Positions 17,688 through 26,701 of a DNA stretch of 64,000 bases are shown here, piece after piece. The DNA lies in the NCBI GenBank assembly GCA_963780825.1, contig CAWADL010000005.1, positions 437,318-501,317 on the forward strand. Direction: 5' to 3'. The notes under the pieces are model-generated. The model had not been told where the DNA came from. It saw only the letters and a program-made list of their open reading frames with translations, and made no database searches. Made by a program: the position numbers and the translations under genes. The DNA comes from Roseiarcus sp963780825. GTDB taxonomy: Bacteria > Pseudomonadota > Alphaproteobacteria > Rhizobiales > Beijerinckiaceae. Within the stretch, counting starts at the first letter, position 1. Every line of letters starts with the position of its first letter.

Positions 17688-18596
17688 ATGCGTATTTCAT
17701 TGTGCGTGGCCGCGTTCGTAATGGCGTCGACGACATCCGCGTTCGCAACGAAGATCGCGATCGTCACCCCGTATCTCGCTCAGCCCGGGACACAGTATTA
17801 CGTCGAGGCGTTTCAGGAAGTCGCCAAGCAGAACAACTGGACGGTCAACGTCGTCGACACCAAGGGCGACATCGCCGGCGTCGTCAGCCGCATCGAGGAC
17901 GCCGCCAATCAGAAGGTCGACGCCATCGTGCTGAATGCGGACCCCGCGCAAGTGACGGCGGGGCTCGAGACAGCCAAACAAGCCGGCGTGCCGGTGTTCG
18001 GCATGGACGCGGGCATGAGCCCCTTGCTCGTCACCAACGTCACCTCGAATGGCTATGAGATGGCGGCCGTCACGTCCTCCTATGTCGTCAACCGCATCGG
18101 CGGCAAAGGCGGCGTCGTGATGTTCGTGTTCGACGCGTTCCCGCCGGTCGAGGTGCGCGGCGTGATCGCCGACGCGATCTTCAAGAACACCCCAGACATC
18201 AAGATCATCGACCGCGTTACCCCCGACGTGCAGGACGGCGGCATCGCCGACTCGCGCGCCAAAATGGAGGCGATCCTCGCCGCGCATCCTCAGAAAGGCT
18301 CGATCGCCGCCGTTTGGGCGGCCTGGGATCAACCGGCGCTCGGCGCGTTGCAGGCGATCGAAGCGGCCGGCCGCACCAACGAGGGCATCGTCATCACCGG
18401 CATGGACGCCAATCCGCAGGCGCGCGCGGCGATCGCCAAGGGCGGCGATTTCGAGGCCTCGATGGCGCAGGATTTCAAGGGCATCGGCCGCACCGTCGCC
18501 GACACCGTCAAGCGCTATCTCGCCGGCGAGAAGATCAAGCAGAGCGTGATCTACGTGCCAACCAAGCTGATCACCGAGGAGAACGTCAACCAATAG
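17688..18596 (+). CDS. ribose-type ABC transporter substrate-binding protein
   Basis: A 302-residue periplasmic binding protein of the RbsB/LacI-like fold (peripla_BP_4). Signal peptide MRISLCVAAFVMASTTSAFA with cleavage after AFA. The mature protein starts TKIAIVTPYLAQPGTQYYVE and contains VDAIVLNADPAQV, GVPVFGMDAGM and VITGMDANPQA, the strands that line the sugar site. ATG 17688 follows GGGGAAA by about 5 nt. First gene of a three-gene import operon; the ATPase starts 1 bp after its stop. Confidence 0.92.
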   Translation: MRISLCVAAFVMASTTSAFATKIAIVTPYLAQPGTQYYVEAFQEVAKQNNWTVNVVDTKGDIAGVVSRIEDAANQKVDAIVLNADPAQVTAGLETAKQAGVPVFGMDAGMSPLLVTNVTSNGYEMAAVTSSYVVNRIGGKGGVVMFVFDAFPPVEVRGVIADAIFKNTPDIKIIDRVTPDVQDGGIADSRAKMEAILAAHPQKGSIAAVWAAWDQPALGALQAIEAAGRTNEGIVITGMDANPQARAAIAKGGDFEASMAQDFKGIGRTVADTVKRYLAGEKIKQSVIYVPTKLITEENVNQ

Positions 18597-18597
18597 C

Positions 18598-20091
18598 GTG
18601 GGTGAACTGCTTTCAATCAAGCGGCTGGCGAAGGCTTACGGCGGCGCTGTCGCCTTGCGCGACGCTTCGCTGAGCCTCGACGCCGGCGAGATGCTGGCCC
18701 TGATGGGTGAGAACGGCGCTGGCAAGAGCACGCTGATCAAGATCCTCGCGGGGGCCGTGGCCGCGGACGGCGGCGAAATCAGGATCGGGGGCAGGGCGGT
18801 ATCGCCGCGCAGCCCTGCCGAGGCGCACCGGCTCGGCCTGCGCTTCATCCATCAGGAACTCGTTGTCGTCCCTGGCCTCAGCGTGGCTGAAAACATCATG
18901 CTCGGGCGGCGGTATCCCCACCGCTTCGGCCTCGTCGACTGGAGGGCGCTGAACGCCCGCGCGAGCGCGGCGCTCGCGACCTTGGGCGTAACGCATATTT
19001 CGCCGCAGGCGATTGTCTCCAGGCTGCCGGTCGGCGATCGGATGCTGGTCAAGATTGCTTCGGCCCTGTTGGAGAGCGAAGGCGAACCCGCGCGTCTATT
19101 TGTAATGGACGAGCCGACGGCGGCGCTGAACGGCGAGGAAAGCGAGCGACTGTTCCAGGTCGTGGCCGCTTTGCGCGGACGTGGCTGCGGCGTGCTTTAT
19201 GTCTCGCATCGGCTCGACGAGGTGCTGGCGCTCGCCGACCGGATTGTGGTGCTGCGTGACGGCGAGAACGCCGCCACGCTCGACGCCAAACAAGCGACCA
19301 AGCCGCAGCTGATCGCCGCGATGACGGGTGGGCGCGAGATCGATAGCGTGGGCGACGCAAGCCGCGAGGTGGATTCTTTGGTCGCGCTCTCCGTCGAGGG
19401 CCTTTCCGGCGACGGATTGCGCGACGTCGCCTTCGATATCAGACGCGGCGAAATCCTCGGTGTCGCTGGCCTCGCGAGCGCCGGAGCGGATCGGCTGACA
19501 CGCGCACTGATCGGCGGCGCCGGTCGTGTCAAGCTGGAAGGCTCGCCAATCACCCTGAAAGGCCCTGCCGACGCCTGGGGCAAAGGAATAGCGCTTGTCC
19601 CGCGCGAACGCCGCGCCGAGGGGCTTCTGCTGATGCAAGACGTGGCGCGAAACGTGGCGCTTCCTCACCTCTCTTGGCTCAATCGCTGGCGATGGTTGCT
19701 GAACCGAACCAGCGAGCGCGCGACAGCCGTGGAAACCGGCAAGCGCGTTCGATTGAAAGCGCGGAGCCCGGAGCAGAAACTGCGAACACTCTCCGGTGGC
19801 AACCAGCAGAAAGTGATGTTCGCCCGCGCCGTCGCCGGCCCGCTCCGCGCGCTGCTGCTCGACGAACCGACCCGCGGCGTCGACGTTGGCGCGAAGTTCG
19901 ACATTTACGCTCTGCTGCGCGAGTTGGCGGCGGCGGGGGCTGCGGTTTTGATTGTATCGAGCGATCAGGAAGAGCTCTTGCACATCTGCTCGCGCATCGT
20001 CGTGATGCGCGAGGGCCAGATCGCCGCGAGCGTTTCGGCCGCAGCGCTTACCCCGCAAAAGCTGCTCTCGCTCTGCTACGGCGAAAGTTGA
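18598..20091 (+). CDS. ribose-type ABC transporter ATP-binding protein (RbsA-like)
   Basis: A 497-residue double-ATPase. The first domain has Walker A GENGAGKST, Walker B LFVMDEPTAAL and the switch YVSHRLDE. The second domain has the degenerate P-loop GLASAGADRLT normal for this family, signature LSGGNQQKVMFARA and LLLDEPTRGVDVG. GTG at 18598 is the start, just after the binding-protein stop. Its TGA shares a base with the permease ATG. Confidence 0.93.
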   Translation: MGELLSIKRLAKAYGGAVALRDASLSLDAGEMLALMGENGAGKSTLIKILAGAVAADGGEIRIGGRAVSPRSPAEAHRLGLRFIHQELVVVPGLSVAENIMLGRRYPHRFGLVDWRALNARASAALATLGVTHISPQAIVSRLPVGDRMLVKIASALLESEGEPARLFVMDEPTAALNGEESERLFQVVAALRGRGCGVLYVSHRLDEVLALADRIVVLRDGENAATLDAKQATKPQLIAAMTGGREIDSVGDASREVDSLVALSVEGLSGDGLRDVAFDIRRGEILGVAGLASAGADRLTRALIGGAGRVKLEGSPITLKGPADAWGKGIALVPRERRAEGLLLMQDVARNVALPHLSWLNRWRWLLNRTSERATAVETGKRVRLKARSPEQKLRTLSGGNQQKVMFARAVAGPLRALLLDEPTRGVDVGAKFDIYALLRELAAAGAAVLIVSSDQEELLHICSRIVVMREGQIAASVSAAALTPQKLLSLCYGES

Positions 20092-21041
20092 TGGCGCGTT
20101 TCCTCAGTCGATTTGGCACGCCGCTGGGCTTTCTCGTGCTGATTGCGTTCTTTTGGATCGAGCTGCCGGACACGTTCTTCACCACGCGCAACCTCATCAA
20201 CATCTCGCAGCAGATGAGTATGCTCGCCGTCGTTTCGGCGACGATGACAGTGGTGATGGCGATGGGCGATTTCGACCTCAGCGTGGGTTCGGTCGCCAGC
20301 CTCGCGGGCGTCGTCGCCGCGCTCACATTCGTCGCGGGTGGTTCGCCTTGGCTCGGCGTGCTCGCGGCGCTGGCCGCCGGGTTGACGGCCGGGCTGGTCA
20401 ACGGATTTCTCGTCGCCTACGTCGGTATCCTGCCATTCATCGCCACGCTGGGCGCGTTGACGGTGTTCAGCGGTCTGGCGTTTCGGCTCTCCGGCGGAAA
20501 AACGATATTCGGTTCGGCGATCCCCGCCTCGTTTGGCGGCTTCGCGCGAACCGGCCTGCCGGTTGGCGGCGTGACGATCCCGAATCTGACTCTGGTCGCG
20601 GCCGCCGTTTTGGCGCTGGTCTGGCTGCTGTTGGAGCAAACCGTGGTTGGCCGCAGGCTTTACGCGATCGGCGGCAACGCGGAGGCGGCGCGGCTTGCGG
20701 GTGTCCGCATCAAGCCGCTGAGGCTCGCGGCGTTTGGGCTGTCGGGTCTGGGGGCGGCGGCGGCTGGGCTGATGCTGGCAAGCCGTGTCGCCTCAGCCAA
20801 TCCGACCCAAGGCGCCGGCCTGATGCTCGACGCGATCGCCGCCGTGTTTCTCGGCATGACGATGAGCGAGGAAGGCCAGCCGCGCGTGCCCTTCACGCTG
20901 TTCGGCGTGCTGATGCTCGGCGTGCTGGGCAACGGTCTCACGCAGCTGGACGTCGACTCCTACGTACGTGACATCATAACCGGCTCGATCATCATCGTCG
21001 CCGTGGCGGCGGGAAGCCTAGGACGCGCGCGGCGAGGATAG
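20091..21041 (+). CDS. ribose-type ABC transporter permease (RbsC-like)
   Basis: A 316-residue permease with 8-10 transmembrane helices. Family landmarks are VMAMGDFDLSVGSVASLAG, VAYVGILPFIATLGALTVFSGL and the coupling loop YAIGGNAEAARLAGVRIKPLRL. ATG 20091 overlaps the ATPase stop by one base. Last gene of the operon, followed by a palindromic repeat. The likely cargo is a monosaccharide or polyol; the specific one cannot be deduced. Confidence 0.93.
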   Translation: MARFLSRFGTPLGFLVLIAFFWIELPDTFFTTRNLINISQQMSMLAVVSATMTVVMAMGDFDLSVGSVASLAGVVAALTFVAGGSPWLGVLAALAAGLTAGLVNGFLVAYVGILPFIATLGALTVFSGLAFRLSGGKTIFGSAIPASFGGFARTGLPVGGVTIPNLTLVAAAVLALVWLLLEQTVVGRRLYAIGGNAEAARLAGVRIKPLRLAAFGLSGLGAAAAGLMLASRVASANPTQGAGLMLDAIAAVFLGMTMSEEGQPRVPFTLFGVLMLGVLGNGLTQLDVDSYVRDIITGSIIIVAVAAGSLGRARRG

Positions 21042-21121
21042 GGGAAAGATTGCATTGTGGCGGAGCTCACAGCGCTGGCTGGAAATTTCTGCATCAAAGC
21101 ACTAACAGTGAACCGACTAAC

Positions 21122-21231
21122 CGTCATTGCGAGGAGCGAAGCGACGAAGCAATCCATGCGGCTGCAGACGCCCTATCCGGTTAGTTGACGATCTCACGAC
21201 GCTGGATTGCTTCGCTTCGCTCGCAATGACG
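21122..21231. repeat. palindromic intergenic repeat, copy D
   Basis: A 110-bp element with arms CGTCATTGCGAGGAGCGAAG and the inverse CTTCGCTTCGCTCGCAATG followed by ACG. It sits in the 233-bp gap between the RbsC-like permease and the oleate hydratase and nothing else is evident in that gap. Confidence 0.9.
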
Positions 21232-21274
21232 AATAGGCCGCCATCGAAGACCACCGGCGATCAGGGAGCGGGGG

Positions 21275-22837
21275 ATGAAAGCGCATATCGTCGGCGGTGG
21301 CTTTGGAGGGTTGGCGGCGGCCGCATTTCTGATCCGTAACGGCGGTCTGCCTCGGGCAAGACATCACGATCTACGACGCCGAGGATCGGCCGGGTGGCGG
21401 CTTCTTCTTAGGCGGCAGCGCGAAGACCGGTTACAACCTGCCGGGATCTGTGTTTGACAAGGACTTCCGCTGCACTTTTGCGCTGCTCGAGACGATCCCC
21501 ACTATCAGCAATCCCGCCGTTTCGGTCAAAGATGAGTTCTTCACTTTCAATCGACTGAACCCGTTCCAAGACCGCGCGCACATCATTGACGGCGACGGCG
21601 CCATCATACACGAGCCGCATTTCGGCTTGACCCTGAGCGATGGGCTGGCTCTCGCGCGGCTCTCGCTGACGCCCGAAGCCAGGCTGGACGGCCGGCGCAT
21701 CGACGAATTTTTTTCGCCGCGTTTTTTCTCGACCGAATTCTGGTTGCTGTTCTCGACGATCATGGGCTCCCTGCCGCAGCACAGTGCGACCGAGTTTCGG
21801 CGTTATATCAACCGCACTCTGCGATTGCTGCCCGATCTGTCGGACATGACGAACATCTGGCGCACCCCCGTCAATCAATACGAGTCGTTCATCGAGCCGC
21901 TGGTGGCCTGGCTGAAGCCGCGCGGGGTAAACTTCCTAAGCCGCACTTTCGTCTCCGACATCGGCTTCACTCCCTCACCGGACCGTATAACGGTTGACCG
22001 GCTCGACTACGAACGGGACGGCGCCGCAACCTCCTTGGCAATCAGTTCAGAGGACGTCGTCCTGGTGACCACCGGGTCGCAGGCCGCCGACCTGGCGGCG
22101 GGATCGATGACCCAGGCGCCGCGGGCCACGGGAGGCGGACGGTCTTGGGCGCTGTGGAAACGGTTGGCGCAAGGGCGCTCGGATTTCGGCAATCCTGATG
22201 TGTTCTTCGACGCGGCCAACGCGCCGGACCGGCGCTGGGTGACTTTTACAGTCACCACGACAGGGACCGAATTCATCGACCGGATGACGAAATTGACCGG
22301 CAACCAACCGGGTACGGGAGGGCTCGTCACTTTGAAGAGATTCCGGTTGGCTAATCTCGCTTTCGATCTTCCTGCAACCGGAGATGCGTGATCAGCCCAA
22401 GGGCACATATGTCTGGTGGGGCTACGGCCTGCATCCGGAGCGAAAACGGGAATTTTGTGTCGAAACGCATGGCTGAATGCACCGGCGCCGAAATTCTCGA
22501 AGAGGTCGTTCGGCAACTGCGGTTCGACGATCAGCTGGAAGCGATCCTGGCCTCGTCGATCTGCATCCCCTGCGACATGCCCTACGTGAACAACATCTGG
22601 ATGCCACGCAGCCGCACCGATAGACCTAGCGTGGTCCCGGAGGGGTCGACCAATCTCGCATTCATCGGCCAATACGTCGAGGTCGAACGAGACGTGACGT
22701 TCACCATCGAATATTCGGCTCGCACGGCGTGGGAAGCGGTTCGTCTTCTGCTCAAGCGCGGCCCAGCGCCGCCGCCGGTCTACCAGGGTCAATACGATCT
22801 GTCGGCGCTGTTTGGGGCGCTCAAGGTAATTCTCTAA
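21275..22837 (+). CDS. oleate hydratase (myosin-cross-reactive antigen family), frameshifted
   Basis: An FAD-dependent hydratase that adds water to the C9 double bond of oleic or linoleic acid. The N-terminus MKAHIVGGGFGGLAAAAFLI is the FAD loop. Later landmarks are HIIDGDGAIIHEPHFGLTLS, TVNQYESFIEPL-type sequence, KGTYVWWGYGLHPER, SKRMAECTGAEILEE and CIPCDMPYVNNIWMPRSRTD. The gene is spread over frames with breaks near 21360, 22333 and 22445; removing one A at each of the last two sites restores homology (KDSGW and ERNGNFVSK). About 520 residues when repaired, as in the family. Sequence error or pseudogene cannot be separated here. Confidence 0.9.
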
Positions 22838-22857
22838 GCCTGATAGGAGGAACCGCC

Positions 22858-24780
22858 ATGAAGATCGCGCGATTTCTGCTCAAAGCGCTCGGCGTCCTCG
22901 TTGGTCTCTATCTGATTGCCGCCGTTCTGTTTGCCATTCCCATGATCGGCGGCCTGCTCGACGACGGCATGGAGGTCAACTTCAGCCGCCCCGACCCCGC
23001 GATTGTCGCAGACTATGGAAACGGACTGACGTCGCCCCAGAAGCAAAGCTACTATCATCTTTCGCAAGGCTCGGAGATCATGCCGTGGATCCTGCTGACC
23101 GCGGTTGATGTCGCCGATGCCAACTCCACAAAGCCGTTCGTCGAGAATCTCGAGCGCTACGGATTGCTCCCCGACCCCGGGCGGGACGACGGCTTGCCTG
23201 TGGGCCTGACGGTGGCGGCCAATCCCTTCACGTTCGGCATGGACTTCGTCGGGGTCAACTGCGCGGCTTGCCATGTCGGCGAACTGCGTCACGACGGCAA
23301 GGCGGTGCGCGTCGACGGCGCCCCCAACATGTTCAATCTGCAGCTGTTCTATTCAGACGCTATCGATGCGGTGATGGCGGCTACGAGCGATCAGGGCAAG
23401 CTGTGGCGCGCGCTCAAACGTCTGGGACGTCAGGACTACGGACGCTATGGAATCGTCGCGCCTTTGGTCCGTCCGGCGACGCTCGTCTACTACGGCGCAA
23501 ACATTCTGATGCATCGCGATCGGCTCGACGCCCGGCTCGAATTGGTCGACGTCATCAAAGTCGCCAAGGACCAACGCGACAAGGACCACCCAACCTCCGG
23601 CTTCGGTCGGCTGGACGCGTTCGACGGAACCCGCAACTTCCTCTTCACGCGCTTGCGCAAGACCGACGCCGACGGAAAGTTCAAAGTCAACACAGCGAAT
23701 ATGGTCAAGCTCGACGCGGCGGTGAAGTTCCCGCCGCTGTGGTCGCGCAAAGCGTCGCCGCCGGCGCCAGTCGAGGCCTATCGCGACAAACCGCAAGATT
23801 TCCCGCGCGTCTGGGGGTTCAAGGACTATGATTGGATTGAGTGGACCATCGACACCAACACCGTGATGGAGCGGAATTTCACCGAAACACTTGGCGCGGG
23901 CGCCAGCGTCATACTCGATCCCCAAAAGACCAACTCTCTGTTTGAGAGCTCAATCCCGATGCAGAATATGCACGATCTCGAATGGTTGGCCTACTACATC
24001 AATCCGCCGCAATGGCCGGCGAAGATCTTTGGCGAGATCAATTCCGACCTTGCCGCCAAGGGGAAAGGCTTGTTCCAGGACCAGTGCGCGAGTTGCCACG
24101 AGTACGGTGACGATCGACGCACACCAACCGGTCTCATCGATCTGCGGGGGATGCGCCCTGATGAGGTTGGGACGGATCCGACCGCGGCGCTCAGAATCTC
24201 CTGCCCGATCCCCGACACCGGCGCACTTTCAATTCCCCAGAGATCCTATTCCGTCGAAGAGTCGAAGCTCTTGAAAGACTGCGCCGGCGTCAAGGCGGGA
24301 CAGGCGTTCTCCGACAATTCATTCGCTGCGACGGTTCAAGTCGCCGTCGACAGCATCAAGCAAAAAGCCTACGCGGCGGCCGGCATCGACGCGGCGCAGC
24401 AGCGCGTGATGGAGGATCTCGACCAACGTAAAGACGTCGCCTGGCGTGACACATGGCTCGACACCAAATCGCCCTACGGGCCTTACGCCGCACGTCCGCT
24501 ATACGGTGTCTGGGCCGCGGCGCCTTACCTGCATAATGGGTCCGTCCCGACGTTGTACGATTTGTTGTTGCCTCCCGCGCGGCGACCGAAGACGTTTGCG
24601 CTTGGCGGACGCGAGTATGATCCGGCAAAGCTCGGCTTCGTTGTTACGACAACCTGTAGCCGACAGGATTGTCTCGTCGACACTACACGGACCGGCGACG
24701 GAAATAGCGGTCACATTTGGGGCACGGATCTGTCCGAGCCGGATCGCATGGCTCTTCTCGAATACTTGAAGACCTACTGA
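22858..24780 (+). CDS. RoxA-like di-heme cytochrome c oxygenase/peroxidase
   Basis: A 640-residue c-type cytochrome with an N-terminal signal anchor (LKALGVLVGLYLIAAVLFAIP). Two heme motifs are visible: CAACH near residue 138 and CASCH near residue 417. The C-terminal LYGVWAAAPYLHNGSVPTLY is the MauG/di-heme peroxidase signature. Length and heme spacing fit the rubber-oxygenase (RoxA) and lipoxygenase-like branch better than short di-heme peroxidases. The start ATG 22858 has a strong AGGAGG. It lies 20 bp after the oleate hydratase, which suggests shared action on unsaturated fatty acids or isoprenoids; that link is inference. Confidence 0.75.
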   Translation: MKIARFLLKALGVLVGLYLIAAVLFAIPMIGGLLDDGMEVNFSRPDPAIVADYGNGLTSPQKQSYYHLSQGSEIMPWILLTAVDVADANSTKPFVENLERYGLLPDPGRDDGLPVGLTVAANPFTFGMDFVGVNCAACHVGELRHDGKAVRVDGAPNMFNLQLFYSDAIDAVMAATSDQGKLWRALKRLGRQDYGRYGIVAPLVRPATLVYYGANILMHRDRLDARLELVDVIKVAKDQRDKDHPTSGFGRLDAFDGTRNFLFTRLRKTDADGKFKVNTANMVKLDAAVKFPPLWSRKASPPAPVEAYRDKPQDFPRVWGFKDYDWIEWTIDTNTVMERNFTETLGAGASVILDPQKTNSLFESSIPMQNMHDLEWLAYYINPPQWPAKIFGEINSDLAAKGKGLFQDQCASCHEYGDDRRTPTGLIDLRGMRPDEVGTDPTAALRISCPIPDTGALSIPQRSYSVEESKLLKDCAGVKAGQAFSDNSFAATVQVAVDSIKQKAYAAAGIDAAQQRVMEDLDQRKDVAWRDTWLDTKSPYGPYAARPLYGVWAAAPYLHNGSVPTLYDLLLPPARRPKTFALGGREYDPAKLGFVVTTTCSRQDCLVDTTRTGDGNSGHIWGTDLSEPDRMALLEYLKTY

Positions 24781-24804
24781 CGTCGCCAGGCTCCGCGCGT
24801 AAGC

Positions 24805-24914
24805 CGTCATTGCGAGGAGCGAAGCGACGCGGCAATCCATGCGGCGGCCGGCGCCCTTTCCCGTTGACCGTCGATCTCACAACGCTGGATCGCTTCGCTT
24901 CGCTCGCAATGACG
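24805..24914. repeat. palindromic intergenic repeat, copy E
   Basis: A 110-bp element bounded by CGTCATTGCGAG and CTCGCAATGACG, almost identical to copies C, D and F. It fills most of the gap between the di-heme cytochrome and the acetolactate-synthase-like gene. Confidence 0.9.
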
Positions 24915-24982
24915 GGTACACTTGGCTTTTTTGCGGGAACGGCTCGTGGGGCCGCCTGTAACTCGCTGATGGGAGAAAGCCG

Positions 24983-26638
24983 ATGCGCAAAGGTTCCGAC
25001 CTGCTGGTGGCGGCGCTGGAGAACGAGGGCGTCGATCGCATCTTCGGCATCCCCGGCGAGGAGAATCTCGACTTCGTCGAGTCGCTGCGCAAATCCTCGA
25101 TCGCGCTGATCCTGACACGCCATGAGCAGGCCGCCGCCTTCATGGCGGCGACCTACGGCCGGCTCACCGGCAAGCCCGGCGTGTGCCTCACCACGCTCGG
25201 CCCCGGCGCCCTGAACCTCACGACCGGCGCGGCTTACGCTCAGCTCGGCGCGATGCCGATGGTGATGATCACCGGCCAGAAGGGCGTCCTTTCATCGCGC
25301 CAGGCGCAGTTCCAGATCGTCGATACCGTCAGCGTCATGCGGCCTCTGACAAAACTCTCCCGCCAGATCGTCTCGCCCCGCCTGATCCCCACCCTGGTGC
25401 GCGAAGCGTTTCGGGTCGCGCAGGAGGAGCGGCCCGGGCCCGTTCATCTGGAGCTGCCGGAGGATATTGCCGCCGCCGAGACCGACGACCCCGGCGTCGT
25501 GCCGGCCCACCCCGTCGACATTCCCCAGGCGAGCGAGGCCGCGCTCGATCGAGCGGCGCGGATCCTCATGCAATCCAAGCGGCCACTCGTGATGCTCGGC
25601 GCCGCAGCCTCTCGCCCGCGTTCCAGCGAGGATCTGGCCCAGTTCGTCTTGCGGACTCACATTCCCTACTTCACGACCCAGATGGGCAAGGGAACGGTGC
25701 ACGGCGGCTCCGAGCTCTACATGGGTACGGCCGCATTATCAGAGCGCGACTACGTCCACGAAGCGATCGAGCAAGCCGACGTGATTGTCACGATCGGCCA
25801 CGACACCGTCGAGAAGCCGCCTTTCATCATGGGGCCGAACGGTCCGCAAGTCATCCATGTCGGCTACCAGCCGGCGCATGTCGAGCAGGTGTATTTTCCG
25901 CAGACCGAGGTGATTGGCGACCTCGGGCCTTCGCTCAGGCTGCTAGCCGATCGCGTGGAAGGCAAGCTCGCCAACGCGCAGGCGCTGCTGCCTCTCCGCG
26001 AAGGTATCTTAAGCCGCATCGCCGAGCGCGCCACCGAGCCGCGCTTGATCCCGCAGCGATTGGTGCACGACGTCCGCGAAGTAATGCCGCCGGACGGCAT
26101 CCTCACGCTCGACAACGGCATGTACAAGATCTGGTTCGCGCGCAACTACCGCACGCAGGTCGCGAATACGCTGTTGCTCGACAATGCGCTCGCCACGATG
26201 GGCGCGGGTCTGCCCTCAGGCATCATGGCGGCGCTGCTCTATCCGAAGCGTCGCGTCATGGCGGTGTGCGGCGACGGCGGCTTCATGATGAACAGTCAGG
26301 AGTTGGAGACGGCGGTCAGGTTGAAGATCAATCTGGTCGTTCTGATCATCGAGGACCACGCCTACGGCATGATCCGCTGGAAGCAGGCGACCGACCATTT
26401 CCAAGATTTTGGCATGACCTTCGGCAATCCAGACTTCGTCGCCTATGCCAAGGCCTATGGCGCGAAGGGAACGCGCGTGCACGCGGCAGACGAGTTGCGA
26501 CCCGCGCTGGAGGCGGCATTTGCCGGGGGAGGCGTCCATCTCGTGGTCACGCCGATCGATTATTCCGAGAATAAGCGCGTGCTGGTTGACGAATTGCGGC
26601 AGCGGCTGCCTGTGGCGCCGCCGAGCCCGGCGGTCTGA
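24983..26638 (+). CDS. acetolactate synthase large subunit-like ThDP enzyme
   Basis: A 551-residue thiamine-diphosphate enzyme. The activating Glu is in LTRHEQAAAFMAATYGR, LGPGALNLTTGAAYAQ follows, and the cofactor Mg motif begins GDGGFMMNSQELETA and ends IIEDHAYGMIRW, where the usual Asn pair is replaced by Glu-Asp. It condenses pyruvate or a related 2-oxoacid. No ilvN small subunit is adjacent, which fits a catabolic or non-biosynthetic member. ATG 24983 follows GGGAGAAAG. Stands 63 bp before an enolase-superfamily dehydratase, possibly in one operon. Confidence 0.87.
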   Translation: MRKGSDLLVAALENEGVDRIFGIPGEENLDFVESLRKSSIALILTRHEQAAAFMAATYGRLTGKPGVCLTTLGPGALNLTTGAAYAQLGAMPMVMITGQKGVLSSRQAQFQIVDTVSVMRPLTKLSRQIVSPRLIPTLVREAFRVAQEERPGPVHLELPEDIAAAETDDPGVVPAHPVDIPQASEAALDRAARILMQSKRPLVMLGAAASRPRSSEDLAQFVLRTHIPYFTTQMGKGTVHGGSELYMGTAALSERDYVHEAIEQADVIVTIGHDTVEKPPFIMGPNGPQVIHVGYQPAHVEQVYFPQTEVIGDLGPSLRLLADRVEGKLANAQALLPLREGILSRIAERATEPRLIPQRLVHDVREVMPPDGILTLDNGMYKIWFARNYRTQVANTLLLDNALATMGAGLPSGIMAALLYPKRRVMAVCGDGGFMMNSQELETAVRLKINLVVLIIEDHAYGMIRWKQATDHFQDFGMTFGNPDFVAYAKAYGAKGTRVHAADELRPALEAAFAGGGVHLVVTPIDYSENKRVLVDELRQRLPVAPPSPAV

Positions 26639-26701
26639 ATTGAAGTTGGATCGTCTCGCGAAAAAAATACGCGCGCGTCAAGGCTGAGCGGAGGAACCTA
26701 C

